Shown: piece by piece, positions 34,071 through 44,729 of the stretch | Numbering within the stretch: position 1 is the stretch's first letter | How the letters are laid out: every line of letters starts with the position of its first letter | From: an uncultured Roseicyclus sp. | GTDB lineage: Bacteria > Pseudomonadota > Alphaproteobacteria > Rhodobacterales > Rhodobacteraceae | Length of the DNA: 64,000 bases | Assembly (NCBI GenBank): GCA_947491935.1 | Contig: CANLLF010000002.1 | Location: 868,001 to 932,000 of the forward strand | Direction: 5' to 3' | Position numbers and translations under genes: made by a program | Notes under the pieces: model-generated | What the model saw: the letters and a program-made list of their open reading frames with translations, nothing else | What the model was told of the DNA's origin: nothing | The model's database searches: none

Positions 34071-34088
34071 CCGATAGACGAACGGGCC
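34014..34088 (-). tRNA. tRNA-Glu (anticodon TTC), integration site
   Basis: The minus strand folds as a complete tRNA with encoded CCA. The acceptor is GGCCCGT/ACGGGCT (one G-U pair at 1-72). The anticodon arm is CCAGG-TTTTCAA-CCTGG with anticodon TTC. The T arm is AGGGG-TTCGATT-CCCCT. The element joins directly at its 3' end, so integration keeps the tRNA intact. It is 70 bases downstream of recJ on the same strand. Confidence 0.95.
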
Positions 34089-34157
34089 GCGCTTGGCGGT
34101 GAGGGGTGTCTAAGAAAACCGGCGCGATGGTTCAAGCGGATTCTTTCGGAAAATGAG

Positions 34158-35897
34158 CTACTCGGCCCAGGCGGCATCGTCGAGGCGCAGCTGGACACGC
34201 GCGCGGCCTTGCCAGTGGTTCAGCTCGACCTTGCCGGCGACATGAACGGGGCGGCCATTGTGGGATTGCAGCGCATCGAGCCCGAGGCGCACGGCGTCAA
34301 AGCAGATCGCCTCCATGCTCACCGGTCCGCCATCGCTGAGCGTCAGTTTCAGGTGGCCTTCGCCGACCGGACGGGTGTGGCGTATCCGCATTGCGGGAAG
34401 GGCAAAGCGGGGTGCGGGCGCGCCAGTTCCGTAGGGTCCGGCGGCTTCTATCTTTTCGATCAGCTCCGCCGTCGCGGCCTCGGGCATCAGGGCGCCGTCG
34501 AGGCGCAGATCGGCCGGTCCGCCTTCGCCCGCGCCCTGTTTGGCCAGCAAATCCGACAGGCGGGCCATGGCGGGCTCCAGTTGCGCGCGCGACAGCGACA
34601 GACCGGCGGCCATCTTGTGTCCGCCGCCCTTCTGGATCAGACCCTCCGCGGCGAGTTTCTGGATCGATGCGCCAAGATCCACCCCGGCGACGGAGCGACC
34701 GGAGCCTTTGCCGTCATCCCCGTCAAAGCCGATCACGATGGCAGGGCGGCGGGCATGATCCTTGAGGCGGGAGGCCACGATGCCGACAACGCCGGGATGC
34801 CAGCCATCTTCGGCGGCCCAGATTAGGGGGGCATCAAGCCCGCGGGCATCAGCCTGGGCGAGGGCGGCCTCGCGCACCCGCTGTTCGATGTCGCGTCGGT
34901 CGGTGTTGAGGCTGTCGAGTTTTTCAGCCAGAGCCTGCGCCTCGGTGGGGTTGTCGGTGCTCAGGCAGCGCGCACCGAGATCTGCGGTCCCGATCCGCCC
35001 ACCCGCATTGACACGCGGACCCAAGACAAAGCCCAGATGATAGGAGGTTGGTGCCCGGTCGAGCCTACCGACGTCTGCCAACGCCACAAGGCCGGGCCGC
35101 TGGCGGCGCGCCATGACAGCAAGGCCCTGACGGACAAGGGCGCGGTTCACGCCGATAAGCGGCGCCACATCGGCGACCGTGGCCAGCGCCACCAGATCCA
35201 GCAGCGCCATCAGATCCGGGCCTTTTACCCCAGCCGCGCGCAGGCGGCGATTGGCATCCACCAGAACAAGGAACACAACGCCAGCGGCGCAGAGATGGCC
35301 GAGGTCCCGAGGCTCATCCTGTCGGTTCGGGTTCACGACGGCTACGCAATCGGGCAGGTCGGCAGCGGCCAAATGGTGATCGAGCACGATCACGTCAGCC
35401 GCTCCGGCGGCGGCAATGGGGCCGTGGGACAACGTTCCGCAATCCACGCAAATGATGAGATCGTGTTCGGCCGCCAGCGCCGCCATGGCCTCGTCATTCG
35501 GGCCGTAGCCTTCGTCGATCCGGTCGGGCACATAGAGCGTGGCCTGCCGGCCCAAGTCGCGCAGCCACCAAATCAGCAGTGCGGCGGACGAGCCGCCATC
35601 AACGTCATAATCCGCGAAGATCGCGACGCGTTCGCCGGTTCGGGCGGCGGCCACGATCCGTTCGGCGGCGGGCTCCATATCCTTCAGGCGCATCGGATCG
35701 GGCAGCAGATCGCGCAGGGCGGGGGCCAGGAACCCAGCGGCGTCTTCAGGGGCCACGCCGCGACGGGCCAGGATGGCGGCCACGGCAGGCTCCAGGCCCG
35801 CCCGCTGCATCAGCGCCTCCGCTTGCCGGGAGACGGCATCGGACGGTCCAACCCAGCGCCGCCCGGTCAGGGAGGTGTCGACCCCGAGAAAGCTCAT
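34158..35897 (-). CDS. recJ: Single-stranded-DNA-specific exonuclease RecJ
   Basis: The 579-residue protein digests ssDNA 5' to 3' in recombination and mismatch repair. DHH-family motifs are present: [16 protein letters not shown] (motif I), [23 protein letters not shown] (DHH), RVNAGGRIG, and a DHHA1 region with [11 protein letters not shown]. Length is normal for alphaproteobacteria. It is the first core gene after the tRNA. Its start overlaps the stop of the isochorismatase-like gene by four bases. Confidence 0.97.
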   Translation of the reverse strand: MSFLGVDTSLTGRRWVGPSDAVSRQAEALMQRAGLEPAVAAILARRGVAPEDAAGFLAPALRDLLPDPMRLKDMEPAAERIVAAARTGERVAIFADYDVDGGSSAALLIWWLRDLGRQATLYVPDRIDEGYGPNDEAMAALAAEHDLIICVDCGTLSHGPIAAAGAADVIVLDHHLAAADLPDCVAVVNPNRQDEPRDLGHLCAAGVVFLVLVDANRRLRAAGVKGPDLMALLDLVALATVADVAPLIGVNRALVRQGLAVMARRQRPGLVALADVGRLDRAPTSYHLGFVLGPRVNAGGRIGTADLGARCLSTDNPTEAQALAEKLDSLNTDRRDIEQRVREAALAQADARGLDAPLIWAAEDGWHPGVVGIVASRLKDHARRPAIVIGFDGDDGKGSGRSVAGVDLGASIQKLAAEGLIQKGGGHKMAAGLSLSRAQLEPAMARLSDLLAKQGAGEGGPADLRLDGALMPEAATAELIEKIEAAGPYGTGAPAPRFALPAMRIRHTRPVGEGHLKLTLSDGGPVSMEAICFDAVRLGLDALQSHNGRPVHVAGKVELNHWQGRARVQLRLDDAAWAE

Positions 35898-36454
35898 GGC
35901 CCCTCGTTCAGGATGGCGTCGGTGCTCATCGCGCGGGCAAATTCACCGTGGAGGTGGTTGATCGCCGTCTCGTGGATTGCCTGAGAGTCCATCGGGGCCA
36001 CGTTCTGAGCCCAGTCGGTTTGTGCGTTGGAGGCGAAGGCCGCGCAGGCGTCATGGGCAAGACGGACGTTGAACCCCAAATTCGCAGCCATGCGTGTGGT
36101 GGTGGAGACGCAATGGGGCGTGGTCAGCCCGCAGATCACCAGATCGCCGACGCTGGAATGGGCCAAGTGATGTTCCAGCTCGGTGCCGATGAAGGCGGAA
36201 TTGACCGATTTCTCGAAAATCGGTTCCCCGTCCCGTGGCGCAACCTCGGGTTTGAAACGCGTGCCCTCGCCGGGACCAAGTGGGCTGCCGGGCTCCACCG
36301 AAACATGCCGGATATGGCAAATCGGGGCGGCAAATCCGCGCCAGGCGGCCAAGAGGCGGGCGGCGTTGCCTTCTGCGCCCGGATTGTTGCGGGCGCCCCA
36401 AACCGGATCGTCGAAGCCTTGCTGGATATCGATCAGGATCAGCGCGGAGGTCAT
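35894..36454 (-). CDS. Isochorismatase-family cysteine hydrolase
   Basis: The 186-residue cytosolic hydrolase has the family triad pattern: Asp9 in [10 protein letters not shown], Lys in FEKSVNSAF, and Cys in [14 protein letters not shown], the nicotinamidase/isochorismatase nucleophile region. The substrate is unknown. Members of this branch cleave amides or act on N-carbamoyl compounds. It lies between glpX and recJ with almost no spacing, suggesting an operon running glpX to recJ. Confidence 0.9.
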   Translation of the reverse strand: MTSALILIDIQQGFDDPVWGARNNPGAEGNAARLLAAWRGFAAPICHIRHVSVEPGSPLGPGEGTRFKPEVAPRDGEPIFEKSVNSAFIGTELEHHLAHSSVGDLVICGLTTPHCVSTTTRMAANLGFNVRLAHDACAAFASNAQTDWAQNVAPMDSQAIHETAINHLHGEFARAMSTDAILNEGP

Positions 36455-36455
36455 A

Positions 36456-37418
36456 TCAACTGCGCGGGTTGCGGTAACTCATCCGCCGCACGGAGCCCGT
36501 CTTGGAGCGCATCAGGATCGTCTCCGTCGTCAGGTGCGTGGGCTCACGGCGGATGCCGGGCAGGATGGAGCCATCGGTGACGCCGGTGGCGGCGAAGATC
36601 ACATCGGCCGTCACCATATCGTCGCGGGAATAGATCCGATCCAGATCCTCGATACCTGCCTTCGCGGCCCGGCCTTTTTCATCATCGTTGCGGAAGGTCA
36701 GGCGGCCCCACATCTGCCCACCCATGCACTTCAGCGCGGCGGCGGCCAGAACCCCTTCGGGCGCGCCACCCAGCCCCATATACATGTCGATGCCGGTTTT
36801 TTCGGACTCCGCGCAATGGATGACGCCAGCGACGTCGCCATCGGTGATCAGGCGGATCGCAGCCCCGGTTTTGCGCAACTCCGCGATCATATCCTCATGG
36901 CGCGGGCGGTCGAGTACGCAGACGGTGATATCGGACGGCGTGCATTGCTTGGCTGCGGCCAAAAGGCGAACGCGTTCCCCCGGTGTCTGATCCAGCGAGA
37001 CGATGCCGTCGGGATATCCCGGCCCAATTGCGAGTTTTTCCATGTAAACGTCGGGCGCATGCAACATCGACCCGCGCGGGCCCATGGCAATCACGGTCAG
37101 GGCATTTGGCATGTCCTTGGCGGTCAGCGTGGTGCCTTCCAGCGGATCCAGCGCGATGTCGACGTCCGGGCCCGCGCCGCTGCCAACCTCTTCGCCGATA
37201 TAGAGCATCGGCGCTTCGTCCCGTTCGCCTTCACCGATCACAACAACGCCTTTGATATCAAGGCGGTTGAGCTGTTCGCGCATGGCGTTCACGGCAGCCT
37301 GGTCGGCGGCCTTCTCATCGCCACGCCCGATCCAGAGGGCAGACGCAATCGCTGCCGCCTCGGACACACGGGCCAGCCCCAGCGAAAGCAAGCGGTCGTT
37401 GAAATCGGTCTTGGCCAT
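36456..37418 (-). CDS. glpX: Class II fructose-1,6-bisphosphatase GlpX
   Basis: The 320-residue enzyme hydrolyses fructose-1,6-bisphosphate in gluconeogenesis. Diagnostic segments: [34 protein letters not shown] (metal and phosphate site), and [20 protein letters not shown]. It is full length. The start was chosen at [10 protein letters not shown] because AGGGA precedes it and upstream in-frame sequence is not conserved-looking. The following isochorismatase gene begins two bases after its stop. Confidence 0.96.
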   Translation of the reverse strand: MAKTDFNDRLLSLGLARVSEAAAIASALWIGRGDEKAADQAAVNAMREQLNRLDIKGVVVIGEGERDEAPMLYIGEEVGSGAGPDVDIALDPLEGTTLTAKDMPNALTVIAMGPRGSMLHAPDVYMEKLAIGPGYPDGIVSLDQTPGERVRLLAAAKQCTPSDITVCVLDRPRHEDMIAELRKTGAAIRLITDGDVAGVIHCAESEKTGIDMYMGLGGAPEGVLAAAALKCMGGQMWGRLTFRNDDEKGRAAKAGIEDLDRIYSRDDMVTADVIFAATGVTDGSILPGIRREPTHLTTETILMRSKTGSVRRMSYRNPRS

Positions 37419-37512
37419 GAAGTGTCCCTGCCTCTTCCGGTGTTTGTTGACCTTTGCCTTAGCGGCCACGGCAAGGGGCGGCAAGCCTGTGGGCGCTAAC
37501 ACCTGCGTCTGG

Positions 37513-38934
37513 TCAGATCGGGAGCGGCGCGGTGGGGCCGGTCTCCTCGAAGTTCCAGATCGCCTGCCATGTGTCGCCCTCGCGTCTCAGGATCAGCGCG
37601 TTGCGTTCCGCGACATAACGAAGGCGGTGGCCGGGAATCCGATGTATCCGGATCCGGTGACCGGGCAGGGGCGCCTCGCCCAGGGCGGCCAGATAATGCA
37701 GGGCGCGGGCCCAGACCTTGGGCGGCGCGCGGTGCGTGACGCCGGAGGCGACGAGTTGGTGCAGTGGCGTGCCCGATGTGGCCATCGTCGCGTGAGTGGC
37801 AAGATGGATCTCACCAGACAGAATCGTGACATCATGGGCTGGCCTGCTCTGCATCTGGTCCATCAGCCGCAAGGCCCGCTGCCACGACGCACGGTGGGCC
37901 CGGCTTTGCCATTGGTCGCGCAGGTCGTCCTCGTATTTCTGCATCCTGGGGGTCAGGACCATGATCGTTTCCAGAATGGACAGACGCGGCCCGAGGAGAG
38001 GCACGGACGACAGGATCAGCGTGCGGCCGTCAAATTCCGCACGAGCCTGCCCTTCAAGAGCCGACCATGCCTCATCGCTCATGACCTGCCGGCGAGTCCG
38101 CTCCGACCGCAGATCCGGCGCGATCAGGCGCAGGCCGGGGGCCTCAACCTCCCATCCCAGATGGTAGCCCTCGGGATCGGTGAACCGGGGCGGAAGATCA
38201 CCCGCCACGGTGCCGTGCTGGAAGACAAGCGCGGCCTCCTTCGCCACCTCAAAAAGGGTCTGTCCCACAGGTGAATAGGTGCGGGAGCGGCGCAGGGAGC
38301 CCCAGCCGTCGCAGATGTCGTGATCGTCCCACTGCGCCAGCGACGGCACGCGCGCAATCAACCACGCATAATCCTTGTGGGCCAGTTGTGACAGATATCG
38401 GTCCAGAAACCGCGCGCGCAGATGCTGGCGCAGGTCATCGAGGTCGTTGGGCAGGGGGTCCTTCGGGATGCGATCGGGCCAGTCCTCGCTAAGCGGATGG
38501 CCGAGTGTTGCCTCATCGGCGTAAATCTGGTCGCCGCCATGGAGAAGGAGTGCGAACGGGGCCTCCCGATGTTGCGCGGCCAGACGTGCCCACATCGCGT
38601 TGCGCTCGGTCTCATCCCGGTCCAGATCGCCATGCTCTTCGCCATTGCACGACGCATAGGCGATCCGCAGATCACCAGTGACATCACTGGCCACCTCGTG
38701 TCGCGTGTCGTTCCAGTCATAGTCGGACGGCGCGTCGGCAGGCAGGTGAAACCGTGCCCTGAAAATGAGGTGACTGCCGTAATCCGCCAACAGGGTCGGC
38801 ATGACTGTATCGTCCTGCGTCTGCACGGGGCCGGGGGTCTGTCCCGGTGGTGCCACGAAGATAGCCGCCAGATGCAACCGTCCATTGGCGATCTGATCCA
38901 GGATCAGGAGAGGGCCGAGGATAGGCTCAGCCAT
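37513..38934 (-). CDS. PhoD-like metallophosphatase
   Basis: The 473-residue protein has metallophosphoesterase motifs of the alkaline phosphatase D/PhoD-like group: RIAYASCNGEEH, LLLHGGDQIYAD, LAQWDDHDICDGWGS and VTILSGEIHLATH. No Tat or Sec signal peptide is seen at the N-terminus, unlike secreted PhoD, so it is probably cytosolic. The substrate may be a phosphodiester or phospholipid-derived compound. It lies 14 bases after the hom stop and may be co-transcribed with hom. Confidence 0.85.
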   Translation of the reverse strand: MAEPILGPLLILDQIANGRLHLAAIFVAPPGQTPGPVQTQDDTVMPTLLADYGSHLIFRARFHLPADAPSDYDWNDTRHEVASDVTGDLRIAYASCNGEEHGDLDRDETERNAMWARLAAQHREAPFALLLHGGDQIYADEATLGHPLSEDWPDRIPKDPLPNDLDDLRQHLRARFLDRYLSQLAHKDYAWLIARVPSLAQWDDHDICDGWGSLRRSRTYSPVGQTLFEVAKEAALVFQHGTVAGDLPPRFTDPEGYHLGWEVEAPGLRLIAPDLRSERTRRQVMSDEAWSALEGQARAEFDGRTLILSSVPLLGPRLSILETIMVLTPRMQKYEDDLRDQWQSRAHRASWQRALRLMDQMQSRPAHDVTILSGEIHLATHATMATSGTPLHQLVASGVTHRAPPKVWARALHYLAALGEAPLPGHRIRIHRIPGHRLRYVAERNALILRREGDTWQAIWNFEETGPTAPLPI

Positions 38935-38948
38935 GGGCGCGCCGTGCC

Positions 38949-40235
38949 TTAGACATCCTCGATGCGCAGGGCCACCGGTTCAGCCGAGACGACGCCGGTG
39001 GCGGGGAGTGCGGCCAAGGCGGCGTCAAGATCGGGTCGGGCGGATTTGTGCGTTATGATCAGGACGGGCGCTGTGCCCTCCGCATGATCATACTGGCGCA
39101 TCCGGTCAATGGAGATGCCGTTTTCCCCCAGCGCCGTGGCAACCTTGGCTAAGGCCCCGGGTTTGTCGACCAGTTCCATCCGAAGGTAGAAACAGGCCGG
39201 GCTTTCGGCGTTGGCGGGCGTCGCGGGCACCAGAGTTTCGGCGGGCTGGCCGAAGACGGGCAGGCGCAGGCCACGCGCAATATCGCAGATGTCGCCCATG
39301 ACCGCCGATGCTGTAGGGCCTTCGCCAGCGCCGGGGCCGCGCAGCACAACCTGATCGACGGCATCGCCCTCGATCACGACCATGTTCGTGCCACCCACCA
39401 ACTGACCGAGCGGGGACGTTGCGGGCACAAGGCAGGGCGTCATGCGCTGCTCCAGGCCGCGGCCCGTCATCTGCGCCACGCCAAGCAGTTTGATCTTGTA
39501 CCCCAGATCACCCGCGCGACGGATATCGTCGATGGAGACCTTGCCGATCCCATCAAGCCGCATGTCTCCGAAGGCCACTTGGGTGCCGAAGGCGATGGAG
39601 GCGAGGATCGCTAGCTTGTGGCCCGCATCTATGCCGCCCACATCCAAGTTCGGATCCGCCTCCAGAAAGCCCAACCCGTCCGCCTCATCAAAGGCCTCTT
39701 GATAGCTGAGGCCGTCTTCATCCATACGGGTCAGGATGTAATTGCAGGTGCCATTCATCACCCCCATCACGCGGGTGATCCGGTTGCCGGCCAACCCCTC
39801 CATGAGCGATTTGATCACCGGGATGCCCCCGGCCACAGCGGCCTCATAGCGCAGCGACACGCCCTTGGTTTCCGCCAGTTCCGCCAGCGCCTGGCCGTGA
39901 TGGGCCAGCATCGCCTTGTTGGCCGTGACCACATCCTTGCCCGCGTTCAGAGCCGCTTCGGTCGCGTCTTTGGCCGGGCCTTCATCGCCGCCCATCAATT
40001 CGACAAACACATCCACATCGGCGCGTTGGGCGAGATCGACGGGATCATCCTCCCACGCATAATCGCCCAGATCGATGCCGCGATCCTTGTCGCGCGAGCG
40101 GGCGGAGACGGCTGAAATCGTGATCGCTCGTCCGGTGCGCGCACCCAGAAGGGACGCATGGCGCTGGACGATCTTCACGACACCGACACCCACGGTGCCA
40201 AGCCCGGCAATGCCAAGGCGGATCGGGTCACTCAT
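38949..40235 (-). CDS. hom: Homoserine dehydrogenase
   Basis: The 428-residue enzyme makes homoserine from aspartate semialdehyde on the path to threonine and methionine. It has the NAD(P)-binding GIAGLGTVGVGVVKI, the catalytic core with MGVMNGTCNYILTRM and GGIDAGHKLAILASIAFG, and a C-terminal ACT domain (DKPGALAKVATALGENGISI) for feedback control. It is full length and monofunctional, with no aspartokinase domain. Confidence 0.97.
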   Translation of the reverse strand: MSDPIRLGIAGLGTVGVGVVKIVQRHASLLGARTGRAITISAVSARSRDKDRGIDLGDYAWEDDPVDLAQRADVDVFVELMGGDEGPAKDATEAALNAGKDVVTANKAMLAHHGQALAELAETKGVSLRYEAAVAGGIPVIKSLMEGLAGNRITRVMGVMNGTCNYILTRMDEDGLSYQEAFDEADGLGFLEADPNLDVGGIDAGHKLAILASIAFGTQVAFGDMRLDGIGKVSIDDIRRAGDLGYKIKLLGVAQMTGRGLEQRMTPCLVPATSPLGQLVGGTNMVVIEGDAVDQVVLRGPGAGEGPTASAVMGDICDIARGLRLPVFGQPAETLVPATPANAESPACFYLRMELVDKPGALAKVATALGENGISIDRMRQYDHAEGTAPVLIITHKSARPDLDAALAALPATGVVSAEPVALRIEDV

Positions 40236-40314
40236 TTGTGGGCTCTCCGGACGGCTGAATGTCTTGGCGCCCGTTTAGCGGCTTCGCAAAGGGGCTGCAA
40301 CGTGGGGCTCTGGT

Positions 40315-40566
40315 TCAGAGGGCCATATTGCGCAGCCACGCCGCGCGGCGGCGCAGATCGGCGGCGCGGGCCTCAAGGCTGGCCCCTTCGCCAGCCGCGC
40401 TCCGCGCCACTGGTGCCTCGGATTGCGCAAGAAGTGGGCCAAGTGGCACCAGCGCCGGGTAGTCAGCCGCGCGTGCCTCGGCGCTCAGGCGATCATGCAG
40501 GTCCGGCATTCCAGGCGCGCAGGCGGCGACGGATAGAATCGCGAGGAGGCAGGCAGCATGACGCAT
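40315..40566 (-). CDS. Small lipoprotein of unknown function
   Basis: The 83-residue protein has a lipoprotein signal ending at LSVAAC (lipobox, Cys about 17), then an alanine/arginine-rich helical tail (ARAADLRRRAAWLRNMAL). Small lipoproteins of this type are found in Rhodobacteraceae, but I know no function. The start ATG lacks a strong ribosome-binding site. It is located between hom and the divergent TetR gene. Confidence 0.6.
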   Translation of the reverse strand: MRHAACLLAILSVAACAPGMPDLHDRLSAEARAADYPALVPLGPLLAQSEAPVARSAAGEGASLEARAADLRRRAAWLRNMAL

Positions 40567-40629
40567 GCCACATGGGTAGCGCGGGCCATGGGGCCAAGTC
40601 CATATCTGCTGTACAGGGGAGCCTTGAAT

Positions 40630-40643
40630 TGAACGCTCGTTCA
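40630..40643. promoter_or_regulatory. TetR-type operator in front of the TetR gene
   Basis: TGAACG-CT-CGTTCA is a perfect dyad ending 15 bases before the TetR ATG. The AACG-N2-CGTT core is typical of operators of TetR proteins that sense fatty acyl compounds. Autorepression is likely. Confidence 0.75.
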
Positions 40644-40658
40644 GATACGCTGCGATGC

Positions 40659-41243
40659 ATGGCACGAACCCAGGGCAGTCACGCCGGAACCACCGGCCCG
40701 AAAGTGCGTGATGCGGCTTTGCGCCTGTTCGCCCGACACGGGTTTGCGGCGGTCTCCATGCGTCAGATCGCGGCGGAGGTAGGCGTGCAGGCCGGGGCAT
40801 TGTACCTCTACACAGCAGACAAACAGACGCTTTTGTTCGAGTTGATGCGGGATCACCTGCACGATCTCTTGCAGGATTGGACGCCGCCCGGCGGTGGTCC
40901 TCTGCGTGAGCTCGAAGATTTCGCGCGCCACCACATCCGCTATCATCTGGATCGCCCCGAACTCGTCTTCATCGCCTATATGGAATTACGCAACCTGAGC
41001 CCGGAGAATTTCGCGGTGATAGAAGGGCTGCGGCGGGACTACGAGAACCGGTTGGAAGCGGTCTTGCGGGACGGCGTGGCAGAGGGTGTGTTCGAGGTGC
41101 CAGACCCGAAACTGGCCACGATGGGCCTGATTTCCATGCTGACGGGCGTGACGACCTGGTTTCGCGATGGTGGACGGCTGTCACGTGGCGACGTTGAGAC
41201 GATCTATTGGGATATGGTCCGAAAGTCGGTGACGGCGGGGTAG
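40659..41243 (+). CDS. TetR/AcrR-family transcriptional regulator
   Basis: The 194-residue protein has the N-terminal TetR helix-turn-helix: VRDAALRLFARHGFAAVSMR, QIAAEVGVQAGALYLYTADK and QTLLFELM. A C-terminal ligand domain follows. The ATG is preceded by a perfect operator dyad. It is convergent with the fatty-acid desaturase gene. By operator type and neighbours it probably controls fatty-acid metabolism. Confidence 0.9.
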   Translation: MARTQGSHAGTTGPKVRDAALRLFARHGFAAVSMRQIAAEVGVQAGALYLYTADKQTLLFELMRDHLHDLLQDWTPPGGGPLRELEDFARHHIRYHLDRPELVFIAYMELRNLSPENFAVIEGLRRDYENRLEAVLRDGVAEGVFEVPDPKLATMGLISMLTGVTTWFRDGGRLSRGDVETIYWDMVRKSVTAG

Positions 41244-41329
41244 GCGAGACCACGACGTTTTGCGTGGCGCTCCATACGGAGCCGCCCGGCAAACCGCACT
41301 ACCGCTGATGAGTGCTCAGATCGAAGTGG

Positions 41330-42376
41330 TCATTCCGCCGGGATCGCCGGGACGAAACCACGATCTTCGGCGGGGAACGGCACAAGACGTTCCTGATCCT
41401 CATCCCATAATTTGAGCGTGAAGGACCGGAACGCTTCCCGCCAGCCGATCGTCTGCACCTCGTAATGTTTGCGCAGGGCGCGGTGGCAGACCCGCAGGCG
41501 GTAGCTTGGGATATTGGCGTTGAAGTGGTGGATGTCGTGGTAGGTGATGTTGGCCACCGCCAGATCAAACCACCAGCCCAGATCCAGCGCCGATGATCCT
41601 TGCAGCGCCGCGCGCGCGGCGTTCAGCTCCGGTTTGCGGTCCCACCAGGTGTCTTCGAAATTATGCTGCAGGTAGACGAGGAACACGCCGATACACCCGG
41701 CCGTGAAGACCGTGCCCGCATAGATGATCAGCCCCGGTGTTCCGGCCAGAAACCAGATCGCAACCACCCAGGCCACAATCCCGAGATTATGGGCGAGCAC
41801 CTTGAAAGGCGCGATGCGCAGCGAGTTCTTGGGCCACCGATAGGCCAACACGTATGTGAACAATCCCCCGACGGGGATCATAAGGAGTGGGTTGCGATAG
41901 AGACGATAGTAAAGCCGTTTCCAGAACCCGGCGGCGCGCCATTCGCGCAGGGTCATGGTGAAAATCTCGGTCGTGTCGCGCTCGTCGAGATTGCCGAGGT
42001 GGCTGTGATGTTCGTTGTGGTTGAACTGCATCACGTTGAAGGGCGTCAGGGTAAAGATGCTGAGCCCATGACCCGCCAAGGTATTCAGGCGGCTGGTGGA
42101 AAACAGCGAATTATGGCCGGTATCATGCTGCAATACGTAAAGCCGAACGCCGGCAAAGGCGTTGACGATGATCAGCGGTACGACAAGCCACCAGAGCGGC
42201 CAAGCCATTACGGCCAGCGTGAGCGTCAGAAAGTAGACTGCGAACGTGCCGAAATAGCTCAGCGCGGCCAAGCGATCATCACGCTTCGTCCAATCGCGGA
42301 CAAAACGACGAATCTCTCGCTCCGCATCTTGGCGGTAGTTTGGTGTGATCTCGGGAAGGGACGATGTGGCGTGCAT
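41330..42376 (-). CDS. Membrane fatty-acid desaturase
   Basis: The 348-residue membrane di-iron desaturase has the three histidine boxes: HDTGHNS, HNEHHSH and HDIHHFN, with four or more transmembrane helices between them. It inserts double bonds into acyl chains of membrane lipids or related substrates such as carotenoids. Two TetR genes flank it, one convergent at 40659 and one divergent at 42641, which suggests regulation by membrane lipid state. Confidence 0.9.
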   Translation of the reverse strand: MHATSSLPEITPNYRQDAEREIRRFVRDWTKRDDRLAALSYFGTFAVYFLTLTLAVMAWPLWWLVVPLIIVNAFAGVRLYVLQHDTGHNSLFSTSRLNTLAGHGLSIFTLTPFNVMQFNHNEHHSHLGNLDERDTTEIFTMTLREWRAAGFWKRLYYRLYRNPLLMIPVGGLFTYVLAYRWPKNSLRIAPFKVLAHNLGIVAWVVAIWFLAGTPGLIIYAGTVFTAGCIGVFLVYLQHNFEDTWWDRKPELNAARAALQGSSALDLGWWFDLAVANITYHDIHHFNANIPSYRLRVCHRALRKHYEVQTIGWREAFRSFTLKLWDEDQERLVPFPAEDRGFVPAIPAE

Positions 42377-42640
42377 GGGTCCGGTCCAGGTCTCGCAGGA
42401 TTTTGTTAAAATTGAATCTTTTCGGGTCAGGCGTGTCGGTTAACCATCGGCAGCTTGCCCTGCCAGTAGGGGTATTTAGGTACTCTCTTCGGAAGTGCAA
42501 ATTGCCATGTGCTGTGCTGCACTGCAACAATACGTCGTTGAGCGGGGGTGTTGCGCAGAAAGTGGCCAGCCGTACGGAGGGTTTTCCTTACCTCGACAGA
42601 TTTGATAGGGCCTTGAACGGCGTTCAGGGCGGGGAGTCCG

Positions 42641-43240
42641 ATGGCAGGTAAAGTTGAGGCGAGAAAGGCCGCATTGCGCGAAAAGCTGGTGGATCTGGCA
42701 GAAGCGCAGATCGCGGCCGACGGGTTGGCCTCGCTTCGGGCACGGGAGTTGGCGAAACAGGCCGGGTGCGCTGTCGGCGCGATTTATACGCATTTCGAGG
42801 ATATGCACGCCCTGACCCTGGAGGTGAACGGGCGGACCTTCACCCGTTTGGGCGCGGCTGTTGGGGCAGTTGTCACACAGGGGCAGGGCGACACGCCCAA
42901 TGATCGCCTGATCGCAATGTCCCATGCCTATCTGGCATTCGCGGGTGACCATCCGAAACTCTGGCGCGCGCTCTTTGATGTGGAGATGCGCAGCGACGGC
43001 CCGGTGCCGAACTGGTACGCGCAGGCGATGGCGCAGCTGTTTGCGTATATCACGGCGCCATTGGCCGAGATTTTCCCCGATTTCGATGATGTGCAGCTGG
43101 ACCTGATGACGCGGACGCTGTTTTCCAGCGTGCACGGGATTGTCCTTCTGGGCCTGGAAAACCGGATCTCCGGTGTGCCCGGCGCGCAGTTGAAGACCAT
43201 GATCCGCCTGCTTTTGGAACAGGTCGGTCAGAAAAGCTGA
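42641..43240 (+). CDS. TetR/AcrR-family regulator, divergent from the desaturase
   Basis: The 199-residue protein has a TetR DNA-binding domain: [40 protein letters not shown] and [12 protein letters not shown]. The C-terminal domain matches TetR proteins with the WHG-type fold ([11 protein letters not shown]). The 264-base gap to the divergent desaturase should contain both promoters. I saw no perfect dyad there, so direct control of the desaturase is an inference from arrangement. Confidence 0.88.
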   Translation: MAGKVEARKAALREKLVDLAEAQIAADGLASLRARELAKQAGCAVGAIYTHFEDMHALTLEVNGRTFTRLGAAVGAVVTQGQGDTPNDRLIAMSHAYLAFAGDHPKLWRALFDVEMRSDGPVPNWYAQAMAQLFAYITAPLAEIFPDFDDVQLDLMTRTLFSSVHGIVLLGLENRISGVPGAQLKTMIRLLLEQVGQKS

Positions 43241-43433
43241 GTGGTGTCTGCTTGATAGGTTGAGATGTCGGACCTTGGCGGACCTCGGGTGGCGACGCCG
43301 ATGCCGGATAGACGACCCGATCAGCGCCTATTGCTCAATTTATCTGAAGATTGGGGCGGGTTCTATGGGTGCGGCTAACGGAAAAGCGCCCAAGGCCGGG
43401 AAGCCTCGGACGCTGTTTCGGCGTGTGGATCGG

Positions 43434-44729
43434 CTAGAGCGACGGATAAATCGGGAACTTGTCGCACAGCGCCTGAACCTCGGCCCGCACTTTCGCTTCG
43501 ACCGCATCGTTGCCGTCTTCGCCGTTGGCGGCGAGGCCATCCACAACCTCCACGATCCAATCGGCGATCTGGCGGAATTCAGGCTCGCCGAACCCCCGGG
43601 TGGTGCCCGCCGGTGAGCCAAGGCGGATGCCCGACGTCACCATTGGCTTCTCCGTGTCGAACGGAATGCCGTTCTTGTTGCAGGTAATGTGGGCGCGGCC
43701 CAATGCCTTTTCGGTCGCGTTGCCCTTCACACCCTTGGGGCGCAGGTCCACCAGCATCAGGTGGGTATCGGTGCCGCCGGTGACGATATCAAGCCCGCCC
43801 TTCATCAATTGATCGGCCAGTGCCTGCGCGTTGGCGATCACCTGCGACTGGTAATCCTTGAAACCGGGGCGCAGAGCTTCACCAAACGCAACAGCCTTGG
43901 CGGCGATCACATGCATCAGGGGGCCACCCTGAATGCCCGGGAAGATGGCCGAGTTGACCTTCTTCGCGATGGCTTCGTCGTCGGTCAGGATCATGCCGCC
44001 GCGGGGGCCGCGCAGTGTCTTGTGGGTCGTGGTCGTGGCGACGTGGGCGTGCGGAAAGGGCGAGGGGTAATGGCCGCTCGCCACCAGCCCCGCGAAATGG
44101 GCCATGTCCACCAGAAGATACGCGCCAACGCTGTCTGCAATCTCGCGCATTTTTGCGAAATCGATGATCCGGGGAATGGCGGAGCCGCCGGCGATGAGCA
44201 TTTTCGGCCTGTGCTCGGCCGTCAATTCGGCGATCTGGTCATAGTCGATCTCCATGTCCTGCTGACGCACGCCATACTGAACAGCATTGAACCATTTGCC
44301 CGACTGATTGGGCTTGGCGCCGTGGGTCAGGTGACCGCCCGCATCGAGGCTCATCCCGAGGATCGTATCGCCGGGCTGCAAGAGTGCGGTGAACACGCCC
44401 TGGTTCGCCTGCGAGCCGGAATTCGCCTGCACATTGGCAAAGTCACACCCGAAAAGCTGTTTGGCGCGGTCAATCGCCAGCTGCTCGGCGATATCGACAT
44501 ATTGGCATCCACCGTAGTAGCGGCGGCCCGGATAGCCCTCGGCATATTTGTTCGTCATGACACCGCCCTGGGCTTCCATCACGGCCGCTGAGACGATGTT
44601 TTCGGAGGCGATCAGCTCGATCTCGTCGCGCTGGCGCCCCAGCTCCTGCCGGGTAGCCGCAAAGATCTCTGGGTCGCGTGTTTCCAGCGCTTCGGTGAAG
44701 AAGCCTTCATCACGATGGGGGGCGTTCAT
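43434..44729 (-). CDS. glyA: Serine hydroxymethyltransferase
   Basis: The 431-residue PLP enzyme converts serine and tetrahydrofolate to glycine and 5,10-methylene-THF. Diagnostic regions: [40 protein letters not shown], and the PLP lysine in [15 protein letters not shown]. It is full length. The start has AAGGAG six bases upstream. The 198 bases between glyA and the divergent nadK were checked for a riboswitch-like fold and none was obvious. Confidence 0.97.
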   Translation of the reverse strand: MNAPHRDEGFFTEALETRDPEIFAATRQELGRQRDEIELIASENIVSAAVMEAQGGVMTNKYAEGYPGRRYYGGCQYVDIAEQLAIDRAKQLFGCDFANVQANSGSQANQGVFTALLQPGDTILGMSLDAGGHLTHGAKPNQSGKWFNAVQYGVRQQDMEIDYDQIAELTAEHRPKMLIAGGSAIPRIIDFAKMREIADSVGAYLLVDMAHFAGLVASGHYPSPFPHAHVATTTTHKTLRGPRGGMILTDDEAIAKKVNSAIFPGIQGGPLMHVIAAKAVAFGEALRPGFKDYQSQVIANAQALADQLMKGGLDIVTGGTDTHLMLVDLRPKGVKGNATEKALGRAHITCNKNGIPFDTEKPMVTSGIRLGSPAGTTRGFGEPEFRQIADWIVEVVDGLAANGEDGNDAVEAKVRAEVQALCDKFPIYPSL

